Positions 34,390 through 45,742 of a DNA stretch of 64,000 nucleotides are shown here, in pieces. The first letter of the stretch is position 1, and each line of letters starts with the position of its first letter. Under the pieces are notes generated by a model, which worked only from the letters and a program-made list of their open reading frames with translations, was not told the origin of the DNA and searched no databases. Origin of the DNA: Skeletonema tropicum. Taxonomy: Eukaryota; Bacillariophyta; Thalassiosirophyceae; Thalassiosirales; Thalassiosiraceae. Position numbers and translations under genes: made by a program. The stretch is from NCBI GenBank assembly GCA_037178625.1, contig JAWZXG010000036.1, positions 62,001 to 126,000 on the forward strand. The letters run 5' to 3'.

Positions 34390-35152
34390 TACATTGAAAG
34401 GTATTTACGTTTACGGGGAGACCGTAGAGGCTAGTGAAGATTGATCCAGCCGGTATGTAGGGATCATTTTGACCGCACTTCGTCTTGGACACCTCGAAAG
34501 CTGTTTACGGAATTATACGTTACCTGGATAGGTATCCAGATAGGAGACTTGCTATGTCTACAATGCATGTCGAAGAAGCCCCAAAGCATAGCACAGATTG
34601 GAAGGATTTTTACGGGAGACGATTGAGGAAGACCCAGCGGAAATACCAGTTCCGTTGGGAGAGAAGGCGAGGATCAGAATCTTATCGTTCAATAAACAAG
34701 AAGCAGAGTACGGTTGAATTTACAAATCTTGGAGCCGACACCGAGATGGTAACGATGCGCTTCGCGAGAGGTTTGACAGTTGCACTGAAGATCAACCTAA
34801 AGATGTTCGCTGTACCAACTGACTGAGCACATTCGCGGTACCAATTGACTGAACACCTGATTTCTTTTGTGACAATGACAGTATGGTGAAGGTTACGAAT
34901 ACTCCAACATCCGCTACAAAACTCAGTCAGACACCTTATCATCAAGGGGGAGTACACCGCAACAGGAACTTTACAATGTCGATAATACCTCCTGGACGGA
35001 GCCAACTACTCGGACACACTCAAGAAGATATCACCTTTATACAAGAGGATTCAACTTTATATTACCCAAATCAGTGCACGATAGTGGATGAGAAGATTTC
35101 CAATGAGACTTAGCTTTATGAATCGCAAGCGTAAGCTTACAATTCACGGGGA

Positions 35153-35179
35153 GCGTTTCGTGTAGCACAGAACGTCTCA
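35153..35179 (+). repeat. 27-bp target-site duplication, right copy
   Basis: Identical to 22898-22924. The sequence after it would continue the EGF-type gene frame for about 28 codons. Confidence 0.9.
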
Positions 35180-35525
35180 TTCCCTTAGACGATCACTCAC
35201 TTCTCACCAATCTTTATCCTTGTTATGTATCCTTACCATGTAATTATATTATTAGTTGATGTTATCGCAGTAGTACTGATTAGTTTGTATATTACGTAAT
35301 CATTAACGTAGTGTGAGAAACGAATCGTATGGATACCGTTCTTTCCTCCATATCAGACAATGGATGACTTTAGCCTTGAGAGCCAAACTTCACCTGATAC
35401 AACGTTGCACCAAAAAAAACACAATAATGACTGAAGGTCTCATAGCCGATCCAAATTTTTAAAAATGGAGAGAAGTCCTCCATCTCCTTCACTTTCCATT
35501 GAAATGCATTGACACCCCCGAGAGC

Positions 35526-36558
35526 ATGACGTATTCTAAATGGAAACCAGAGCATGATGACCTCTTGCTAGCAGCCGTGAAGAGATGTGAGGAGGGAGGC
35601 ATGAAGAGGCCAGCGTGGACTGCTATTGCAGAGCAACTCAATAGTGAGTCTGGAGTATTCCTAGATCTTTCTATTCTTTTCATCTCATTCACGTTCGTCT
35701 TACAACTCCTCTCTTTCAACTACAATGCTTTGATTCAAAGAATTGGAATCTTTCACCTTTAAGGTCACCACAGCTTCTGCTCAAAATCGATACAATAATT
35801 ATGTTGATCCTAGCATGGTTAGGGGACGCTGCACTGATTTTGAAATTCATACGATCGTTGAAATTCAATCGCTCGTCGCCACGCCCAATCAATTTAGATT
35901 CATTGCTGAGGTATTGATGCGTTCTGGTGAAGATATTCGAAATACTTGGAAGGTCCTTGAGAAAGCAATCCTGAAAACACTTGAATCATTGACTGGGCGC
36001 AAAACGCTCACTGCTAAAGGTGGGACAAATTTCGACTTTGGATCCGAGGTTGTGAAAGCAGCATGCAAAAAGGCAGCTGTGGATTCCTACAGGAGTAAGT
36101 TTCCTGATCCGTCCACTGATTCAAGGATTAAAACCTCATCAACATTGACAGCAGAAAGAATTGTGTCTCTAGTTAGGGAGAAGACTTCAAAGAATGAGAA
36201 ATCAAAGGCAAATGGAGCAAAGCGGAAGGCTACAAAAGCGAAGACACAGGAAAGAGCCAGCAAGAGGGCAAAGAAGGCAGAGGGTGTGAAGGCCTTAGTG
36301 AAGACAGCCGAAGAAGTCAAGCAGCTAGAGAGTGAAAATGTGGATGCACCCTGGGTTCAAGCGAAGAATAGTGCTCGCGAAGCAATTCTTGCAGCTGGAT
36401 ACACGCAAGAAGGTCTGGATGAGGCGCTCGCAGTGATGAGATCGGAATTCGCTCTCAATCCTTTGGGTAGATCTATAGCCGATGCAGCAAAAGATCGTGC
36501 TGCAAGGAAACACAAAGAAAATCTAAAGATTCTTGCCGACATTGGTAATACTAAATAA
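35526..36558 (+). CDS. Myb/SANT-like DNA-binding protein
   Basis: Two exons, 35526-35643 and 35774-36558 (130-nt GT-AG intron, matching phase), 300 residues. Exon 1 gives a first SANT-like helix set (SKWKPEHDDLLLAAVKRCEE, then WTAIAEQLN). After splicing it continues T-SAQNRYNNYVDP, the expected third helix and turn. A second, weaker Myb-like unit follows to about residue 100 (RGRCTDFEIHTIVEIQ...WKVLEKAI). The rest is Lys/Ala-rich with probable nuclear localisation signals (KRKATKAK, KRAKKAEG). Probable nuclear DNA-binding protein. Because the minus-strand neighbours look transposon-like, it may belong to a DNA transposon (Myb-like proteins accompany Harbinger-type elements) rather than being a host factor. 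Confidence 0.7.
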
Positions 36559-36566
36559 ATTCTTGA

Positions 36567-37372
36567 TTATGATTGACAAAACTGTAAAGCAACGTCTCTT
36601 TTTTCCTCTCCGAAGATCTTTGTGAATACTGTCAATGCATTCTCCTCAGTAATCGCATGGAAGGTAGTTTCGTTCCTCAAGTTAACCTTTATAAACCTAC
36701 CCCATGCACAAGCCTCTTGCAAGGATCTTTCCACGAGTGATTCTTTTGAGCTTTCATATTCATCTGTCATCAAGTGAGCCCTGAATAGAGTCTTGAGAAC
36801 GGACTGTCGCACAGGTGTGTTATCTTTCGGATCCATATACCGCAACATCATACGTGTAGATTGATGTAGCGGTAGATATCGATAATCTGTTTCATAGACA
36901 ATTGCGCCAGACATGATCAATTGCCATACCAGATCGTATGTTAAGGTGCCGTAAACACCTACGTAACGACAAAGAGATTCTTAGTCAGCCGATTATAGGC
37001 CCCATCCCCTTGCCTCGCCCGCGATAGCATTGTGGGCTTTCCATCAAATAAACGGTCAAACCTTGAGGGTGGAGTGGGACGTGCATTGTTGTCAAACCAT
37101 TCTCCATGGATGTTCTGTGGTTGAAGAAGATTGTGGAGTGCCCTCTCATGAAGTCTTGGGTTGGTGCTTCGAATAAAAATGACTGCTATTTCTGACACCA
37201 TTCCATTGGCCCACAGAAGTTGGCGCACAAGGTACGCTTTGAGTTCTTCTTCACTGGGCTTGGCACACATGCCAATCTTTGTTGCCACAAAAGCTCTGCA
37301 AAACTCTCCGGTGTGACTTCTAATGTCGATGAAGGGCATTGAATAGTTGTCATTTCCATACTTCGTTTTCAC
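36567..37372 (-). pseudogene. Unknown protein with one frameshift
   Basis: Two minus-strand frames, 36959-37372 and 36567-36920, read as one protein: the first ends ...YNRLTKNL and the sequence continues one frame over as CRYVGVYGTLTYDLVWQLI into the second. Together they would give about 265 residues, without membrane segments or recognisable motifs (contains DIRSHTGEFCRAFVATKIG and LPLHQSTRMMLRYMDPKDN). It is convergent with the Myb-like gene (stops 9 bp apart). Not recognised; probably part of the same element as the Ulp1-like remnant. Confidence 0.5.
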
Positions 37373-37559
37373 TGCTTTGTGAGCGTTCTCGCTTCAATTT
37401 CAGATTTTCGATTCATTCGATTTTCTCTTGCTCAAAAAAATGCAGTTTAAAATTTTCGGGCCCCATCTCGATGACCTACACGAAGTAAAAGGAAGTGTTA
37501 TGCAATAATTCATTCTATTAATGTGAATATATGACTACGACTCGCTTATAACATCATGT

Positions 37560-38795
37560 CTAAACCTCTGGACGATTGGAACTTGCATTCCAAAGAATGT
37601 GTGCGAATGCATTCCTCACTTCCTTTGTGTAGATAGATGCTTGTGAGTATGAATCTTTCGTAATGGATCCTTCTTCGACTAACAGACAAAGATTGAGTAG
37701 AGTAAATATGCCGCAGTCAAAGTCATTTGCTTGTTGAGGACTTTCGTCCGACAAATCTTCAATCTTCCAAGCACCCAACCACTCCATCAAGTTCTTGTCG
37801 GGATGTGCCTTCCTGTACTCATCCCCAAGATATCGAAGTGCAGCATTGGTGTACAGTACATTCTCCTCCTTCACGCCTTGTGAGTCCCAAAGAGATATAA
37901 TCTTTTCAATGATGTTGATGCGCATTGTAAGCCAGTGAGTGTTTTTGTGATTGATTGGGATCTAGGAGCAATGAATTCCATAACAGCGGAGACCTTTTCT
38001 TCACGTGTCCCTTTTCTTTCAAGAAGCATATAATTCTTATCTTCACCGATGACGGAAATAATATCAGCACTGAGTTTCCCATTATCATCTTAGAGGAATT
38101 GCTTAATTGATTCTGGGGTACGTGGCAAAACGGATGGCTGCTGTTGTTGGAGAGTATCATGCTCATCATTGCTCACAGCCGAAAGTATAGATTGCAATTC
38201 AGGGCCACTTTTGTTTGGAGTAGGCTGAGTATTTTGCTTCTTCTTCTGTGGATGAGCGGGTGGAGTAGGAGCCAACATGGGTTGACGTGTCCCAGAGGAC
38301 GGTGTTGTTCCTCTATTTGTTGCCGCCGCCGCCGCTCTTGTTGAGTTTTGCGATTGAGGGCGCTTCTTCTTTTTCTGTTTATGCCCTCTACTCTTTTTAT
38401 CTCGTAAGAAGTTTTTCACCTTCCCACGCACCTCTTCCTCTAATACCAAGTTGAGCAACAGTTGATTAGCTTCATCGTCGTCGACACTTCGAAAGTTGGC
38501 GCAGTTTGTTGCAAGCAACTTTACGATTCTTTTTATCAATGTGAATGACATAATGTTGGGAGTAATCCTCATATCCATCAAGCCCCTCAAATATTGTGCT
38601 GCAAGAGAGGTAAGGTGATGCCTTCTTTGGCGTCTGAAATGCCGAATTGATTAAATTTTCGTCCACAATTGCCATGCCGCTGGTGCTATCGTTGGTTGCA
38701 AGGTAATCATTCAGCGGCTTTGCCAATTGTCCATAAGAGAAGAACATATCCGTCCTATTACTTTCCTTTTCCAACAAAATAAGAGCAATGACCAC
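37560..38795 (-). pseudogene. Ulp1-like (C48) cysteine protease remnant
   Basis: The C-terminal frame 37560-37925 carries the Ulp1 signature WLGAWKIEDLSDESPQQAND then FDCGIFTLLNLCLL (catalytic Gln and Cys). The upstream frames 38090-38590 (basic, low complexity; ends ...ESIKQFL, then a TAA with the frame staying open beyond it) and 38472-38795 overlap in different frames. I find no HW motif for the catalytic His, so the catalytic domain is incomplete. C48 proteases remove SUMO-like modifiers; copies captured in transposons are common. At least two frame breaks and one stop mark it as decayed. Confidence 0.6.
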
Positions 38796-38985
38796 CCTTA
38801 AGGGGGAGAACCCCCTATTGCTCCATCTATCTTCGGCCGTAGTGTCTCGAAAACGGCACCGGCCAGTGTATTAATTTGATTGAAGAAGTAGACACAGCCG
38901 CACTGCAGACCCACAAAGATTATATGCGCAAGAGGACACTGCTGGGGCGGGCACGTACTGCGATGTCGATTACTAACTCCCGATT

Positions 38986-39070
38986 CCACCCGCTCGAGTC
39001 ACCATGGGGCCAAAGTTATTCGTATGGTGTTGTAGCATCAAGTTTGGCCACTGGTGTCTCGAGCGGGTGG
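38986..39070. repeat. Perfect-ended hairpin next to duplication edge
   Basis: CCACCCGCTCGAG (38986-38998) and CTCGAGCGGGTGG (39058-39070) are complementary, and the arms extend inward imperfectly to about 30 bp. It lies 45 bp left of the start of duplication copy 2. Confidence 0.75.
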
Positions 39071-39114
39071 GTTAGTTCGGCTGTCGCAGGGGGTCCCAAT
39101 TAGCTAGTAGAGGG

Positions 39115-39761
39115 TTCCAACTTCTTGACACGGATCAATTAAGACCAGTTACGAGAGCTTCCCACCACAAGATCATGGAGTGTTGTAAACGATTCTACAA
39201 GACGTATTATGGCTGAAAGAAATGCACAAACGCGGTGTTTGATAGAGCTTGGTCAACTGGTGCTACCACTCTGTCGACCACTGTCATCTGTGGTTGAAAT
39301 TGAGATGGTCAATCGATTCCTCTTACCTCCACAGCATGCAAAAGTATCTTCAACTGCGCCAATGTCAACGCTGTGGGGTTAAGAGCTGTTTCCAATGTGC
39401 TCTTGAAACATGGTAAGCTTCAGCTTCTCAAAGTTGCACAACACGACATTGTATGTTGCCACCGAGATCAATTATTGTCGCCTAGAAGTGATCTGTTCGC
39501 ACAGATGTGCAGCCGAGCCTACTCCACCGAAGATGTTGAAGTCGTGGAGCGCATTTTATTGAAGATCTGTCATGGTGATACCACGATCCACAAGTTAGCG
39601 TTCAACTATCTCCTTGACCCTGCCTCGTGTTGAGCTTCCTTAATGTCTTCTTCGTGGATGAGATAAAGTACTTGATCGACTTCCTGTGCTCGACTAACTT
39701 CTCTACACAACGAACGAGCAGCGCTGCTAAAGCGGCCTTACACAGCGAGAGGCAATAGGGC
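39115..39761 (+). pseudogene. Broken unknown gene (copy 2)
   Basis: Same frame breaks as at 14707-15353, with two substitutions near 39157-39166. The gene was therefore already broken before the duplication. Product not recognised. Confidence 0.4.
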
Positions 39762-39904
39762 GATAAACTAGATTCCTTAGACCTATCTATAATCTAATGG
39801 ACCTCAACATCGCATCTCACGCAAACATCTCATCCAAACATCATTACGAATGCATCCAACACTAACGCCAACAAGCAGCCACACCACCGTACAAAACAAT
39901 CGCA

Positions 39905-39968
39905 ATCTTTATCTCAACAAGGCCGCAACAGAATAGTTTCTCTTCGCAGCCCTATATCATTCAAAGAT
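39905..39968 (-). promoter_or_regulatory. SECIS-like hairpin (copy 2)
   Basis: Sequence identical to 15497-15560, so every pairing and the unpaired AA are preserved. Confidence 0.68.
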
Positions 39969-40060
39969 AACACGAGTTGCGCCGTATACTGTCACCTATA
40001 ATATCATCTATTTGTCGACTTATTTCCCTGCTAGCTCGCTTGTTGTAGCAAGTTGTGTTG

Positions 40061-40610
40061 TTATACCTTCTTCCCCTTCCTAGCATTATCACATTGGCTT
40101 GCGCCAAACATTCCTTTGCTCTTCTTTTTATGATTTTTCTTCAAGTCCCTGAGATAATCTTCCGTTGAAGCCTGTAAGTCCAAGCCTGTTTCATGTTTGT
40201 GCAGCCGTATGACACAAAGAGCAGGTTGTTGTGAGCCTTGGCTGTTGTGGAAGCAAGTTTGGACACAAAAAGTATCTTTGAGTTTTGCGAGTAAATAATT
40301 TAAATTCCCATGTTCTACTTACCGCAATCTTTGCAATTGAAAGTGAAAGAGTACATCAATCCTTTTGCCTTGGGGCATTTCCCTGTTTTCCATCCCTGAC
40401 AACGATTTCCGACGGCAACATCTTGTCTGAAGTTTATAGAGTAAAAGCACGAAGTAGCAGTGAGGAGAAGGTAAGAATCACCATGCTGCAATAGATCCGA
40501 GTGTCTGAACAGAATAACAATTCCAAATCTTACAATGCTTCGTCGATATGCTTGCCTCATCCAGCCCACGTGGCTTTACCACAGGATTTGCATTCATCTT
40601 TCCAGCACAT
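40061..40610 (-). CDS. Candidate selenoprotein (copy 2)
   Basis: Exons 40610-40534, 40426-40323 and 40185-40061; in-frame TGA at 40559-40557. I see no difference from copy 1 in exons, introns or hairpin, so this is a second potentially functional gene. The description of copy 1 (15653-16202) applies. Its upstream region differs from copy 1 by a 2-bp insertion near 40763. Confidence 0.66.
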
Positions 40611-41660
40611 GATACTTATGATTCGTAGCTTCGTGTCTAACTTTTTCCGACTTTATCTCCATCCACCTTGACGCCAGAATTCAGGCCAGGATCTGCTTTT
40701 CTGGCCGGCACCCAAGCAGTTTTGGGTTTGCGAATTGCGAATTGTGAAGAAGAAGCGAATATGAGAGTACCGCAATCTGAGGTATCTCCGTAGCTTCTTA
40801 ATGGGTGCTATCCTGAATTATGTAGGTACTTCTTTTTAACGATCAAGGATGTATATGTCGAACTACTAAAATTAAGAGTTAGGTTAATCCCACTAATATG
40901 TGACATGTAGCTTTCTCTTGAAAGCGTAAAGATAGTCCGCCCGAGTATCGAGAACGTTTGTGTTGCTACTGTACGTTTGCTTTCAAATCCTACATAAAAG
41001 TTTGAAAACCACTTTTTGTAGCTTCCAGAAGGAATTTTTCGAAAATTCTTTTCGACATTACCTCTGTCGGAACTAGTAGAATGCACTGTCGAAGCCCAAA
41101 ATTAATGATTTTGCACTCCTCTACTTCAAAAGTGGTTTTCAAAGCCTATTTTACCAAAATCGAGAAAGATCAGTTTATTTTGTCTGTGTGACAGTAACTG
41201 GCACTCAAATACTAATTCCTACTTATCAAAGGTAAAACTAAGTCTTTTGCCCTGACTCACCTCCGATTATGGCATCTAAAACACACAACCATGGTGAAAA
41301 TGGGCTCCCTACGACTAGCCATAACTCAGTAACTGCTAGGATGTTGACCCTATTTCAAAGCGTCAATGTTATTCATATTGTCTGTAGAAGCTCATTGATA
41401 CCTCACTTGTCCACTAACTCCCGTTATTGAAGTCAAAGGTAGGATTTGAGAGCAAACGTACAGTAGCTGAGGTAAAATAATGAAAACGCAAGGGTAAATA
41501 AGCTGAAAACGCAGATTCAGAAGCCTCGCCCGAGCGCGAGCAATCAACACATACATTTCGAAGTACTTTACTGCAGGCAGCCATTAAGTCGAGGAGATAG
41601 TAGTTGCTCGTCAACTGGCAGCGATCACACTGTGCAATTTCTTTTCGATCCGCCACGAAA
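40611..41660. other. Divergent intergenic region (copy 2)
   Basis: Counterpart of 16203-17250, with one 2-bp insertion and two substitutions noticed. No gene seen. Confidence 0.45.
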
Positions 41661-44600
41661 ATGATGTTGAGATCGACGATTGCAGCGCTACTTTTGCTGC
41701 TTGTATCATCAGTCGCTGACGTCATTGGTGCCGAGGCAACACCACGAGATGTTGGTGCACAAGAAGTAGTAACTGGCCTCAGGGGGAAAATCAACAATAA
41801 ACACCACTACGATATCGATAACAACATACATGATATGCGCTTCATATTACCGCATTCAACTCTTCGATCGCTGGAGCTGGAGGGTGACGAATCCCATGAT
41901 GTTCGACTTCGATCTCTTCGACCAGACAACGACAACAATATCATCCTGTCACAGCCATTATCATTCAAAATAACTATGTCAGCGATCCTAGGATTGATTG
42001 CCGCAGGTCAGATTGCATTATTCATGATGTTCTATCACAATCAATCCAAAAGAGTGCTGGAATTCGCTCAACCACTCTACGTATGCATGTTCATTGCATC
42101 TGGATTGTTCACTACATGTGCTTGTTATTTGTATCTGTACATCACAAACGTCGGATGCATAATACGAGAACCACTTATATTCATGTCATTATCACTGATG
42201 GGTGCCATTATTGCCGCGAGAGCATGGAGGATTAGCACGTTGATGAGTAATCCATTAATAAATGCAGGAAAAGGGGGAGACAACGACATGAATGGTCCCG
42301 CACGTGTGGAACGAATGCGAAAATTTGTCATGATGGCAATCAGTGCACTAAGTGGATGTGACTATCGAGCTTTGAATCTAATCTCTACTCGAGGATCTCA
42401 TTCCGGTGGCCGACCATTGCGTGTACAAATCAACAGTATGCAAATGTTGAGGGCAATACTTCTCTTGTGTATTCCTCAGATTATTCTGCAAGTGGTTGTC
42501 ATGAGCGTGCCTGCATTACGGTACACAAAAACATTATCGTCGCCATCAATCATTTCTTATTCTGAGACGACTTTCAGTCAGTATCAGTGTCAGAGTTCAA
42601 CCTCTGCATCTTGGGCTGTATACATCTTCAGTGCATTATTGGTTGTACTTCCATTTCACTGTGCATACCTTCTCAATATGCGTTCACAACAAGAAATGGA
42701 GAAATTGCCGCAGATTATTGATGAACGTCACCAGCTCAAGTTTTCTTTCTTGACAGTTGCTCGCTTCGTCGTGACGAATTTACCGATTGTAGGTTTGACG
42801 TATTACTACGTTTGTCCAGCTATCAGATCGTACTCAGCAATTGTTACAGTTATTGGAGTGCCTTTGTCCGTAAACTACTATGTCGCATACGTGAAATTGG
42901 GTGCGTTAAAATCAAAGAAAATACCACAAGTTGGAGGAACATCTGCCTTATCATCATTTGCAAATGATGGCGATGGTAAAGGGAGAGGTTCGGCAGCGTA
43001 TGCAGTCAAAATGGCAGAAATGTACTCCAAGATCGGTAGGACAGAAGAGACATTAGAACTGATAGACGAGACACTTGATGTTTGGAAGGTGACAGAGAAT
43101 AATGGTGTGTTGGTCTTGGGTGAACAGAGACGTCAAAGAGAGACTATTGGTGCTGGATTCACGAAACAGGACTTGGAAAAACTAGGTCCCGAAGAACTTG
43201 AAATGATACTGCAGCTGCTCGTTATTAAAGGCGACGCACTCATGAAGTTGCATGGCATAGCAGCATTCCCTCTGTCTGCCGATTTGAACATCAATGCGAT
43301 GCGAATTTTTGAAAACTGCCCCGCTTCAAAGAAGATGAAGGATATCTCAATCATGTAAGTACTTGTGGAAAAGAATATCACTATCCTCAAGGCAATGGCA
43401 ACAGGCTCTGAAATTTTTCACCATGTTCTTTTTCAGGTTTCCAATCTACAACCGGGTAGGTATCCAGCTAAAAGGTGGAGTGATCAATCAGGTAAGACAG
43501 CTTCATTCTATCCATTCATTCTGCGACAGTCACTTGTTTGTGCCATGCTCTCACTCCATTTCTTCGGCCAATATCTCTTGTCTCCTCATTCGATCAATCA
43601 GAATGACTCTTGTGATCTTGAAAGAGATTTGTACAGTAGATTCTACCACGAGTCCCAAGTTCAGTCTTTTCACTTAGTAAGATCCTTGGGTGCTCTTGCT
43701 GAGTGGTACGGTAGAACTGGAGAAGTAGACAAGGCGTTTAAATACTTCAACACCATGACCAAAATATATATGCCTGAAGAACACGCTCCTTTAATAAGCG
43801 GAGCTTATGCCGTGAATAGGTGCGCAATCACGTACGCTGTAAGTGCCCTGTGGTATCTTCAAAAAGGACAGCCTAAGCAAGCGATTCAAAGATGCGATCA
43901 AGTTATCAATGAAATACTACCCTCTTATGATAAAAAGGACATGATTGGATTGTATCACATCTTCTGGTGTATTATTAGGGTTTTGAAATGGAACGGTGAA
44001 GTGGACAAGGCAAGGGAATTTTATGATAAATGGGCACCAGATGGCATTGAGACTCATTTTGCGATTGGTATGATGCACAAACCAATGATTTTGTTACTCA
44101 AAATCTGTGTTGGAGATGGCGACTACGACACAGAAGATATGGATTATGACATTGATATGGTTCTTGAATTTGATGCACCTGATATGACAGACCTGAATTT
44201 CATTACCGATGGGTGCGTTTTACTGTGTGGTCATCTATTCATGTTGTGTACATCTTTTGAAATTCATCTCACCCTCTTGTTCTTGTAACTCTCTTCACAC
44301 AGATGGTCAGTGAAGTCAATGGCAGCCGAGCTTTGCCTCCATCTCGCCCGACGTCTCGAACCAGGTAGCATATCAAGAAGAAATCTCATTGATAGAGGAA
44401 TACAGATGTCAACGATGGCAAACGAGCGGAACACTACAGCGGAAGGTTTGATCAAACACATTCTGGCTCACGAAGCTCACAAGGGAGTCGACGATAGGCT
44501 ACTAGCTTTGAGACAGGAGGATAATGCAGTGGTCGTGGGTGTCGTATACAGTAAACTACAAAGATTCGAGTCACAGAATGGCCACCTGGGTTCAACTCTT

Positions 44601-44855
44601 CTATCCAATGGGGTTAAGAACAATCACGCGTCGTTTGATTTTGCAAGCAAGTTTACTGTGAGAACCAGCGAGCATAGTAATTCATCTCACTCAAGATCAA
44701 CGCATAAGAGCACCTTGAATTGGAAGGGCTCTCGTCATTCGAATGATAGCAGTGGGTCAACAAGCAGACATGTCTTTTCCTCGCGTGCTTCTAGAGATTG
44801 TGGGAGTATAGCTGAAATTGCTTCTTCTTCTGAAAGTGTAGCTGAAGCGACATGA
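41661..44855 (+). CDS. Class C GPCR-like receptor with TPR-like region (copy 2)
   Basis: Exons 41661-43354, 43437-43491, 43602-44212 and 44303-44855; intron 2 is 3 nt shorter than in copy 1. 970 residues. Compared with copy 1 I see four amino-acid differences (Asn/Ile in the loop after TM4; Cys/His, Leu/Trp and Thr/Ser in the Ser-rich tail) and only one silent change (aac acc atg ac[t/c]). All splice sites are kept, so both genes could be expressed. Domains as described for copy 1. Confidence 0.75.
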
Positions 44856-45377
44856 AAGACTGGCTGAGGCTGAGGTATTGTAAACAAATAATGATGCATA
44901 AATATGTAATTATTTTGTTCGTTCAATTGCGACTTGCGACCCATTCAATCAAACTGGCATAATAGTATGAATGTATCGACCTCTTCATGTTGTAACCAGA
45001 AGTCGTTCGTGGGCAGATCCACGTCGTAAACAAAAACATCTCCTTCAAATCATGAAGAAGACAAGCAGCAGTGTATGATATTGTTTTAGAATAGCAATAT
45101 AGTCATCTCATTTACTGAATTCAGCTTACCTGGTCATTGATAATTGACTTGGCGCTGGAAGAGAGCTTGTTTCTCAAGAGAAACCTTTCTTCTAAATGGG
45201 ATAATTGTAAATTTTCTACGTAGGAATAAGTAAATAGTATTTTTGCTAAGTATCTAACTTCCCGTCAATAAATAATAAAATCCACAACATCAACATCATC
45301 AACGCAATCTAACGCAATGATATGATTATGTCCATGTGTTTGTGTTCCACAACCAAATCTGTTGAGCTATCACCATC
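44856..45377. other. Intergenic region (copy 2)
   Basis: Counterpart of 20449-20969, with several indels; nothing recognised. Confidence 0.45.
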
Positions 45378-45742
45378 ATGACGCAGGCAGGCGAAGAAAG
45401 CATCTGCGGGGTGAAATCGATTGTCTCTGGAGAGATTAAAAGGCAACCCTCGTGGAGCGACTTTAATTCTCTCATCAATCGAATTGAAACTCTTGAACAA
45501 GAACGCAGAGATGAGGCCCTCCCATTGGTAAACGCTAGCGATGATGGAATTGCTGATGTCGACGACTTTAATGATGACGATGCTGTTTCCCTCCCTTCAT
45601 CATTTCGTAGATCATCGCGCCAAAGAATAAAGCGAATGTTGATGATGATGCCGCGTAGAGGACGAACTTTCGACAACGAAATCGAAGAAGTGGAACACAG
45701 GTTTGACTACTTTGAATTTCCAGAGAGTACCTTCACTTTCTT
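45378..45742 (+). pseudogene. EGF-type membrane protein gene, truncated 5' part (copy 2)
   Basis: Only the first 121 codons of the gene at 20970 remain. The frame then runs into the poly-T at 45741 and stops at 45758. All membrane and EGF parts are missing, so it cannot give the original product. One amino-acid change (Asn to Asp) from copy 1. Confidence 0.85.

Larger units (their letters stand above)
22925..35152. mobile_element. Large non-coding inserted element (host of the gypsy copy)
   Basis: Bounded by the 27-bp repeats. Without the nested gypsy element and its 5-bp duplication it is about 5.8 kb (22925-26391 plus 32790-35152). It has no substantial reading frame on either strand, no LTRs, no poly-A and no terminal inverted repeats that I can see. 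The left end is a tandem repeat array, then many short hairpins and single tandem duplications of 20-50 bp. The plus strand is purine-rich. A long, clean target duplication suggests target-primed (LINE-like) insertion of a non-autonomous RNA, or an unknown mechanism. I do not recognise the family. Confidence 0.75.
39115..45742. repeat. Segmental duplication, copy 2
   Basis: Direct repeat of 14707-21334; the offset is 24408 at both ends, changing slightly at indels. It ends at a 16-nt poly-T (45741-45756) where LINE-A begins, so the EGF-type gene is cut. The rest is nearly identical to copy 1. Confidence 0.95.

Noticed and set aside
43365..44288. 307-codon continuous ORF in copy 2 as a separate gene
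   Set aside because: A 3-bp difference in intron 2 opens the frame by chance; exon structure and protein match the four-exon gene of copy 1.
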